This document shows positions 13,238 through 19,137 of a stretch of DNA of 19,137 nucleotides, piece after piece (positions within the stretch are counted from its first letter, which is position 1; each line of letters begins with the position of its first letter). The notes under the pieces are model-generated. The model did not search any database. It was not told where the DNA came from and worked only from the letters and a program-made list of their open reading frames with translations. Location: the NCBI GenBank assembly GCA_030024065.1, contig JASEIE010000028.1, positions 1 through 19,137 on the forward strand. Reading direction: 5' to 3'. Source of the stretch: Thermodesulfobacteriota bacterium (GTDB lineage: Bacteria; Desulfobacterota; BSN033; UBA1163). A program made the position numbers and the translations under genes.

Positions 13238-14497
13238 GTGATAAAATCATCTTCAGCTATGGCCCCTTGGATTTCAAAAAGAGATCCCAATCTCTGTCAA
13301 GATTGCCAATATTGTAGAAAGTGGATTTGCCGGTATGAGACTTGCATCGGCTGTCAAGCGTGTCATGTCTCATGCCCTTATGACGCTGTAAAAATGGAAG
13401 AAAGACCTTCATGGGAAACCATCACCATTTACTTCGATGGCAAACCCCTTCAAGTTACATCAGGAATCTCTATTAAGGAAGCCCTTCAGCTTTCCGGCTT
13501 TCCAATCTCTCCCTTTCCCAAAGGGGATGGAATCTTTGTTCCCTGCGAAGTGGGCGGATGTATGAGTTGTGCGATGGAGGTGGATGGGGTACCTCTTCCC
13601 ATCTGTGTGACTCAGGTCCAAGAAGGAATAAAGATTCAAAAAGAATTTTCCCATCCTATTTCACCCCTTCGAATCGTTCATGGATTTCAAGGGCATCCAG
13701 TTGGGGGAGTAGGGACACCATGGAATCTAAAGGCCTCCGGAAGAAATATTGAGGTGGCCTGTTTTTCGGCTGGATGCAATCTCCGATGTCCTCAGTGCCA
13801 AAACTGGACCACTACCTACTGTGGAAAGGGGGTTTACCTCACTCCTGAAGAAGCAGCCATCTCTCTTACCCGGGCGAGGAAGAGGGAAGAAGTTGATAGA
13901 ATGGCGATCTCTGGAGGGGAATCGACACTCAATCGACCATGGCTCATCCAATTCCTGAACATTCTCAGAAAGCTAAATCCTGATAAAGAGGCGAGGCTTC
14001 ATGTGGATACCAATGGTACATTCCTTACAAATGAATATGTTGATGAACTCTTTCAGGCAGGGATGACGGATGTAGGGATCGATCTCAAAGCCATCGATGT
14101 TGAAACTTATTGTCGTATTACGGGTATTGAAGATCGAAAGAAGGCCTCCCTTTGTCTAAGAACCTCGTGGGAAGCTGTTCGTTATATCTCTGAAAATTAT
14201 AAGGATCGACTCTTTCTTGGTGTTGGTATTCCTTATAACCGTGACCTAATTTCGATGGAGGAGGTGGAGCGGATCGGAAAGGAGATTTCAAATATCGATC
14301 CAAATCTTCAGGTTTGTGTCCTCGATTATCGGCCTGAATTTAGGAGAGGTCTTATAGAAGGGAACATGATTCAAAGACCTTCCTATCAGGAGATGGTAGA
14401 GGTCTACCATTTCCTTCGGGGAACCGGTCTCTCCACCGTTCTTTGTCAGACTCCCTTTGGTCATATCGGCCCCCATATCCCGGATAAAAGGAGATGA
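13238..14497 (+). CDS. Radical SAM protein fused to [4Fe-4S] and [2Fe-2S] ferredoxin domains
   Basis: This 419-residue protein combines three redox modules. Residues 20-46 are cysteine-rich, including a bacterial ferredoxin motif CIGCQACHVSCPYDAV (C36, C39, C42, C46). Residues about 60-130 resemble a plant-type [2Fe-2S] domain with C103, C108, C111 and C123. The radical SAM core follows with C180, C184 and C187 (CNLRCPQCQNW), then ISGGES near 224 and VDTNGTF near 256, like pyruvate formate-lyase activating enzymes. The ferredoxin parts may supply the electron that reduces the SAM cluster. GTG at 13238 follows AAAGGGG too closely for an ordinary Shine-Dalgarno, and ATG at 13259 has none, so the start is uncertain. 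It overlaps the next gene by four bases. Confidence 0.85.
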   Translation: MIKSSSAMAPWISKRDPNLCQDCQYCRKWICRYETCIGCQACHVSCPYDAVKMEERPSWETITIYFDGKPLQVTSGISIKEALQLSGFPISPFPKGDGIFVPCEVGGCMSCAMEVDGVPLPICVTQVQEGIKIQKEFSHPISPLRIVHGFQGHPVGGVGTPWNLKASGRNIEVACFSAGCNLRCPQCQNWTTTYCGKGVYLTPEEAAISLTRARKREEVDRMAISGGESTLNRPWLIQFLNILRKLNPDKEARLHVDTNGTFLTNEYVDELFQAGMTDVGIDLKAIDVETYCRITGIEDRKKASLCLRTSWEAVRYISENYKDRLFLGVGIPYNRDLISMEEVERIGKEISNIDPNLQVCVLDYRPEFRRGLIEGNMIQRPSYQEMVEVYHFLRGTGLSTVLCQTPFGHIGPHIPDKRR

Positions 14498-15345
14498 GTT
14501 GTCGAATGGGCACGCAGATTCAAATGGTAGCCCACGAGGAGATAGACGAGAGCTTCTTGACCCAGGTTCGATTGTGGGCCAATGAGGTTCTGGAAATGGC
14601 AGAGTTTCCATCTCCGCCTCCTCTTCTGTGCATAACGATTTGGAAGACGATGAAGGAATTTCAAGCCTTCTGTCAGAGAGAAAAGAAGGAACTCGGCATT
14701 GTGACGGGAGAAGAAACGGATTTCCTGGCCACCCATGACGCATGGAGAGGTTATCCGAGGATCCATGTTTGCGAAGAAAGGCTGATAGGAATCCCTAGCG
14801 TGATCATTCAGGGTGTTATTCACCACGAGATCGGCCATGCCTTACACCACGGCACCCTGGAATTCTACACCTTTCGTTTCTCAAGCAGGCTTCAGGAGGC
14901 GGGACTTTCCTGTGGTTTTAATCTATCCCTTCTTCAACAAAGTGTCTACCTCCTCTCAGTGGCCATTAAAGATCGGGAAGTGATGCAGTGGCTTGCCAAA
15001 AAAGGCCTTGGTTTCAGCCAGCAGGTCCTTCTCAAGCACATCATTTCCGATACCGAAGAGGAGCACCGTATCTGGGAGGTCGTTCAAGGCTTTCCTCCCC
15101 TGAGGAAAATAGCTTTTGCGGCTTTCCTTAAAACACTTCTTACTATCGAGGCATTGATTTCCGCCGGAATTGAAGAGGCTCAAGCCCTCAGAAATCAATG
15201 GAATGAAGCCTACGCATGGCTTTCCAAAAGGGAGCAGGAGACTCTCTCCCTGTTGGCTCGGTCCATCATGAACCATGAGGGGAAGACCTTCCAGGAGCGA
15301 TTAGAACAGGCCGTACTTCGGCTGATCACCGAGCCTTCTCTATAA
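14494..15345 (+). CDS. HExxH metalloprotease-like protein
   Basis: This 283-residue protein contains HHEIGHALHHG, a zinc-metallopeptidase HExxH site with H111, E112 and H115; a third ligand could be one of the histidines at 118-119 or a later acidic residue. No signal peptide or membrane segment is obvious, so it is probably cytoplasmic. The rest is largely helical and I cannot assign a family. Its ATG overlaps the TGA of the radical SAM gene (ATGA), so the two are likely translated together. A peptidase coupled to a radical SAM enzyme recalls peptide-maturation pathways, but no precursor peptide is visible and that role is inference. Confidence 0.7.
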   Translation: MSCRMGTQIQMVAHEEIDESFLTQVRLWANEVLEMAEFPSPPPLLCITIWKTMKEFQAFCQREKKELGIVTGEETDFLATHDAWRGYPRIHVCEERLIGIPSVIIQGVIHHEIGHALHHGTLEFYTFRFSSRLQEAGLSCGFNLSLLQQSVYLLSVAIKDREVMQWLAKKGLGFSQQVLLKHIISDTEEEHRIWEVVQGFPPLRKIAFAAFLKTLLTIEALISAGIEEAQALRNQWNEAYAWLSKREQETLSLLARSIMNHEGKTFQERLEQAVLRLITEPSL

Positions 15346-15415
15346 TATAACGAAGAAAGTTTTTGAGAGCAAAATAGAGAAAGGATGTGACTAGGGGACC
15401 TAAAAGGGGTATCTT

Positions 15416-16021
15416 ATGACATCTGTAAATTTAGATCTTATTAAAGAGATTGATCGCCTCTGGGATCCGGTTTATCCATATTTAGCGCGACACATCTATG
15501 AGCTCTACGGTCGTCAAGACGGAAATATTCTGGAAATAGGTCCCTTTTGTGGTTTAATCTTTACCTTGCTAAGACAAGGGATAGGCAGCTTTTTTTTGAT
15601 CGCAACCTTTCCGCCAGGAATGGGCGATTTTTTCCGTGAAGAAGCAAGGAAACAGAAAGCTGAGGACAAAATCGAGGTCATTGAATCAGATCCTTCCTTG
15701 AGCGGGGTAGACGAAAATAGAATTGATCTGGCCATCTTTCGAGGAGCCTTTTTCTTTCCTTCTTTGTTTGAGGTCAACTTTTCAGCGATCTTTCGGATTC
15801 TGAGGGGGGATGGTATTGCATTTATCGGTGGAGGGTTCGGGAAGTTCACCCCTGAGACTGTGATTAAGAAAATCGGAAAGAGATCACGCGATCTCAACCT
15901 CAAGATCGGTAAGATCGAACTAAATGAAGATCAGTTACGGCAAGGTATCCCGATGAGCAATGTGAAAGGAAAAGTGGAAATCGTCTCTGAAGGGGGATTA
16001 TGGCTGCTGATAAGAAAGTAG
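15416..16021 (+). CDS. Class I SAM-dependent methyltransferase-like protein
   Basis: This 201-residue protein has a Rossmann-type start ILEIGPFCGLIFTLL (about 38-52), matching motif I (E/DxGxGxG) loosely, an acidic second strand (KIEVIESDPS) and IDLAIFRGAFFF in the motif IV position, followed by ILRGDGIAFIGGGFG. This is the order of a class I methyltransferase. The glycine-rich loop is GPFCG rather than GCGTG, so activity is not assured. The Shine-Dalgarno AAAAGGGG lies seven bases before the ATG. It follows the HExxH gene by 70 bases and probably belongs to the same operon. Confidence 0.65.
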   Translation: MTSVNLDLIKEIDRLWDPVYPYLARHIYELYGRQDGNILEIGPFCGLIFTLLRQGIGSFFLIATFPPGMGDFFREEARKQKAEDKIEVIESDPSLSGVDENRIDLAIFRGAFFFPSLFEVNFSAIFRILRGDGIAFIGGGFGKFTPETVIKKIGKRSRDLNLKIGKIELNEDQLRQGIPMSNVKGKVEIVSEGGLWLLIRK

Positions 16022-16253
16022 ATCAATTTATGAGGATGAGAAGCACCACATACCTCCATTATGTTCCATTCGTATCGATTACTGCTTGAAAGATTCTATT
16101 TTGTGGCGAGATTTTAAAATCACGACTTCAGGAAGAACTCTACGCATTTGGTTAAATTTTGTCAACAATAATTTCAGGGTTCACCAGGAGATAACAACAG
16201 GACATACCCCAAAGACTAATGATTTCTATTGATAATTCATGGGGTTATATTGC

Positions 16254-17095
16254 TTATCTTCCATGTAAAACATCCATCCAACGGATGGCTTCCGACTCCG
16301 TCACCCTCCCTAAATATGCTTGGGTGGTTTTTAGATCTTGGTGCCGGAGGATCACCTTGGAGACTATTTCCAGGGGTACCCCGTTCCTACTCGCATAAGT
16401 GGCCGAATACCTCCGTAAGTCATGGGGAGTAAGAACTACGTTTAATCTCCCTCCAAGGCTTTTAATCAAGGCCCTGGCCGTGGAATAACAAATCGGAAAG
16501 ATCCTATCCTCAGAGGAAAGGATCTTTCCTGTTGGATATAGTCATGGAGCCGTTTAGCAATCTGTTCTGGCATAAAAGCCACTTCCGATTCCTTTCCTGA
16601 CTTGGGTTCTTTCAGAATGAGCCTCCGGTCTACAGCATCCGAAACCTTGATCTTCAATGTTTCTCCAATTCTTAGTCCACAACGGGCTTGAAGCTCCACA
16701 ATTAGCCTATCTCTTAGGGTCTGGGTATTGTAAATTAGCTCTTCTACAATCTCTCTATCTAAAATTCTTCGGGCGACCTGTTTGGGGGTCTTAAAGGCTT
16801 TGGACAGAAGAGAAGCATTGCAGGGATTTTTCATGTTCAGATTGCACTTATCGATGAGAAAGTTGAAGAAGGCCTTGAGTTGGGCATATCTCAATCGTCT
16901 GGTGGATCTGGAGTGGTTCCCTGTGAAGGTTTCCAAGAATTGGTAGATCTCATCGGAACCAATCGAATCGAAGGAGCGTTCCCCAAACTTCGCTTCAAAT
17001 TTTTGGAGTAGGGGTTGGTAGCTTCGGACAGTCCTGGCTCTTAGGTTAGATCGTTGATGATAACCGAATAAGGTGATAGCTTCTTTTAGGGTCAT
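16254..17095 (-). pseudogene. Frameshifted tyrosine recombinase
   Basis: Two overlapping frames together encode one phage-type integrase. The first (17095 to about 16466) has the SAM-like core-binding domain and the catalytic arginine R142 in ARCGLRIGE, plus the beta-hairpin lysine region KEPKSGKESE. The second (16469 to 16254) has TPHDLRRY (His and second Arg), LRHQDLKTTQAYLG (His and the tyrosine nucleophile). Near 16515 the frame changes: the other frame gives IFPICYSTARALIKSLGG, which joins the two halves smoothly. The change is either a one- or few-base indel or a sequencing error. A good Shine-Dalgarno sequence (AAAGGAGG) precedes the ATG. All catalytic residues are present across the two frames. 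Confidence 0.8.
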
Positions 17096-17389
17096 GGTAA
17101 TGCCTCCTTTCTGGTCTTGGGTATGTCCAAATCCATTTTAGATGATTTCGAGTCCTAATGAACGAATGGAATGAGAGAATAGGAGGATTCTTTCACCGGA
17201 GAGCTTGACCCTCAGAGCACACTACAGGGCAGGGATGAGAGGTAAGGAACCTTAACAGGAGATGGTTGTTTTCATGGATGGTTTTAAGAAAAGGATAAAG
17301 GGAGGCACCTTGGAGTTTGGTATCAAAGTACCTCCAATTCCCCGGCGATGTCACCTACTACTCTACAATGGGGAGATGAATTGAGCCCT

Positions 17390-17425
17390 GATGATTACCG
17401 AAAGAAAGAAACAAGAAAGGCAGAA
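17390..17425 (+). repeat. 36-bp segment shared with 5266-5301
   Basis: The two segments agree at 31 of 36 positions, both starting GATGATTAC and containing AAAGGCAG. At 5266-5301 the shared part forms one arm of the array terminator; here the partner arm (CTGCCTTT) is missing. Each copy lies downstream of a leftward gene or locus linked to defence. Confidence 0.55.
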
Positions 17426-17512
17426 CATTCTCTGAACCTACCTTCACTTTTTGAAAATTGATCCCCTTAAGATTGTTGGTCTTGGTCAGAAATTCTATGT
17501 CGTCTTTTGGGC

Positions 17513-17533
17513 AAAAAGGCGACAGGATGTCGC
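17513..17533 (-). terminator. Rho-independent terminator
   Basis: On the minus strand GCGACA and TGTCGC (17528-17533 and 17519-17524) form a six-pair stem with a three-base loop, followed by CCTTTTT (plus-strand A-run 17513-17517). It lies 69 bases past the stop of the Mrr-like gene. A second weaker hairpin with the same TGTCGC arms spans 17592-17618 at the end of that gene. Confidence 0.6.
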
Positions 17534-17601
17534 AAATTGATAACTGGGAAGTGGTGAAACTGACGAAATAGCTTGGACAAAAGAAAGAGAATGTCGCCTT
17601 T

Positions 17602-18591
17602 TTATGCAGAATGCGACAAAGGTGAAACAAGAGGCCCACCTAAACCTGAATCAATAACCATAGCAGCGAGCTGCTCACCGTCGATGAGTTCGATTTGGAC
17701 GCCCTGCTTCTCTTCAATCTCAGCCTTTCTATCAACGGCTTCTTGAGAAAAGCTTCCTGCAGTCACCACCCACCCGAAGGAGACACCTTCGGCTTCCATG
17801 CCCGCCCAGAGATAGTCAATGACCGAAGCGCCAAGAGGAGGTTCGGGCTTGTAATAATGTCTTGCCTGAACCCCGAGCGTGAACTTGAAGGTGTGAGCCA
17901 AAGAAAACACTGCAAGGATGTCGACCCCTTTGTCGAGATTCCGGGGGACGATTCGTACGCCCTTACCACCCAGCGAAGTTAGAATCGTGGCAACCAGACG
18001 TTCGAAGGCAAATGAATCAAGACGCCCCGAGCAAATCTGCTTGTGGGCTTCTAGAATAAGGTTACGGCGCAGGTCGGACTCGAACGATGGTGTACCTGTC
18101 TCAGAGCCGACTTTGAGGGCATCCTGAATCTCGTCAATGAGGTCACTTGCATTTACGCACGTTTGCCTAATCTTCATCCTTGATTGGAGGGTTGCGAGGG
18201 CGAATCGTCGGGGAATGGGCGTTCTGCCGTTAAGCCATTCAACCGAACGGCGGTATGCCGTGTCGTCGTCGATCTTGGAGGCGTCATGATACGCAGGTCC
18301 GGTAACCCGGGCAATATAAAAGTCGGACCCATAGGGCACGACCACAAGGTCTCCTTCATTCATTTCACGGATGAAGCGCCAGATATTGCCAGCACTCCGG
18401 CCTGACCTAGTATAATCCTTGTCGCCCGAGTGATAATAGTCATGGAGGATCTTGCGGAACTGATACCAATCGAGACTGGGGTCTAAGAGGCCAAGTGCCT
18501 TGCTCCATCCGATAATCAACTCATTCGATTTGAGGGCTTCAGGAAAGTGATCAATTTCGCTCGGGGCAATTCTCAAGATAAATGCCTTCAT
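17602..18591 (-). CDS. Mrr-like restriction endonuclease
   Basis: This 329-residue protein has two parts. The N-terminal half (about 1-140) contains MNEGDLVVVPYGSDFYIARVTG, a small beta-barrel pattern like PUA/EVE or SH3-type modules that often read modified DNA. The C-terminal half (about 185-315) is an Mrr_cat/PD-(D/E)xK nuclease: FERLVATILTSLGG (E197), GVDILAVF (D224), FTLGVQARHY and GWVVTAGSFSQEAVDRKAE. The catalytic lysine of the usual QxK motif appears as arginine (Q242, R244), with K248 nearby. Mrr enzymes cut methylated or modified foreign DNA. A strong Shine-Dalgarno (GGAGGG) lies eight bases before the ATG, inside the 15-base gap after the upstream gene, so the two form an operon. 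Confidence 0.85.
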   Translation of the reverse strand: MKAFILRIAPSEIDHFPEALKSNELIIGWSKALGLLDPSLDWYQFRKILHDYYHSGDKDYTRSGRSAGNIWRFIREMNEGDLVVVPYGSDFYIARVTGPAYHDASKIDDDTAYRRSVEWLNGRTPIPRRFALATLQSRMKIRQTCVNASDLIDEIQDALKVGSETGTPSFESDLRRNLILEAHKQICSGRLDSFAFERLVATILTSLGGKGVRIVPRNLDKGVDILAVFSLAHTFKFTLGVQARHYYKPEPPLGASVIDYLWAGMEAEGVSFGWVVTAGSFSQEAVDRKAEIEEKQGVQIELIDGEQLAAMVIDSGLGGPLVSPLSHSA

Positions 18592-18606
18592 GTCATTGAC
18601 CCTCCA

Positions 18607-19029
18607 CTATGGCTTTGAGTTTGATGGTTTACATGTAGATTGTGACAATAAAGAGTAATCGACTTTGTATTTATGAACGGCTTGAGGGTGGAGATTGCGG
18701 ATCATCTCGATTAAAGAGTCCTGGATTTCTGGCGATTCGATTTGCATTTGTTTGAAAGCGAAGTATGACGGGGGCCCATTGTCAATTAAGAAGCACCATT
18801 CTTTCTCCCCTACCTCCTTACAATATTCCTCATAAATAGCCCACGCATCGGCACCCAGCACCTTCCTATCGACGACAGCCACGAACCAGGGAATTGCAAC
18901 GATATCAGGAGGATCCTCTGACCAATATATCTGGCATTGTAGTTGAGAGGCAAGGAACTCCAGTTTTCGACGAAATCCTGCATCACTGAAGGAGGCAAAA
19001 ATCGTGTTTAACAGTGAAAATTCCCGCAT
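18607..19029 (-). CDS. Hypothetical protein, Mrr operon partner
   Basis: This 140-residue protein matches no family I recognise. Its N-terminal half, with SDAGFRRKLEFLASQ then DIVAIPWFVAVVDRK, looks like alternating helix and beta strands, and the middle (EWCFLIDNGPPSYFAFKQM) is another strand-turn unit. The last 20 residues are polar and probably disordered. There is no signal peptide or transmembrane segment. The ATG has a weak AGG about eight bases upstream, and the gene ends 15 bases before the Mrr-like start. Co-transcription with a nuclease suggests an accessory or immunity-type role, but that is guesswork. Confidence 0.65.
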   Translation of the reverse strand: MREFSLLNTIFASFSDAGFRRKLEFLASQLQCQIYWSEDPPDIVAIPWFVAVVDRKVLGADAWAIYEEYCKEVGEKEWCFLIDNGPPSYFAFKQMQIESPEIQDSLIEMIRNLHPQAVHKYKVDYSLLSQSTCKPSNSKP

Positions 19030-19137
19030 GATGTAGCCTGAAAATATCTAATTGGATACTTAACCCTACAACGATACATAATGAAATAAATGGTTGACAA
19101 ATAGGCCTGACTAAGCTACATGTTTATAAAAACATGG

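Larger units (their letters stand above)
17096..17601. other. Intergenic region between recombinase and Mrr-like gene
   Basis: No gene is supported here. It contains the leftward terminator of the Mrr-like gene (17513-17533), a 12-bp inverted repeat (17513-17524 and 17592-17603), and the 36-bp segment (17390-17425) similar to 5266-5301. Confidence 0.6.

Overview
The window looks like chromosomal DNA of an anaerobic bacterium that is rich in iron-sulfur enzymes. It carries four radical SAM proteins (one B12-dependent, one with extra ferredoxin-like clusters), a U32-family iron-sulfur protein, a QueG-like double [4Fe-4S] protein and a probable selenocysteine-containing OsmC protein. This mix, together with moderate GC content and many dispersed palindromes, resembles Desulfobacterota (former Deltaproteobacteria) or neighbouring uncultivated lineages. 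That placement is inference; there is no rRNA or marker gene here.

Layout. 1-3.2 kb: a small PH-like hypothetical protein on the + strand converges on a leftward two-gene operon (U32 protein, then B12-binding radical SAM protein, 4-bp overlap). 3.4-5.1 kb: an OsmC-family gene on the - strand whose in-frame UGA lies where the family has its redox cysteine, then a QueG-like gene on the + strand bracketed by inverted copies of a 32-bp palindromic repeat that also occurs at the left edge. 5.1-9.4 kb: a compact type II CRISPR locus. It has a short array of four identical 37-bp repeats plus one degenerate repeat, a structured leader with a boxA-like sequence, a 956-residue Cas9 with an RRxRR bridge helix and a zinc-ribbon HNH domain, and a divergent intergenic region that appears to encode a long structured tracrRNA ending at a strong terminator. 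No cas1, cas2, cas4 or csn2 is in the window. 9.4-16 kb: two radical SAM genes separated by a truncated secretin fragment and a repeat cluster, then a divergent YkgJ-type cysteine-cluster gene and a rightward operon (ferredoxin-fused radical SAM, HExxH protein, methyltransferase-like protein). 16.2-19.1 kb: a frameshifted tyrosine recombinase and a leftward pair formed by an unknown gene and an Mrr-like restriction endonuclease with an altered catalytic motif, which suggests a small mobile or defence-related segment.

How the CRISPR parts fit. Cas9, leader and array read leftward and end at a hairpin-plus-U terminator. In that direction each crRNA would be spacer followed by a repeat beginning GTTTCAG, as in other type II systems. 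A 13-nt block just upstream of cas9, on the opposite strand, matches the repeat at 12 positions and can pair with that crRNA tag, so it is the likely anti-repeat of a tracrRNA. The most interesting material is this Cas9 with its unusually large candidate tracrRNA and structured leader, followed by the OsmC selenoprotein.
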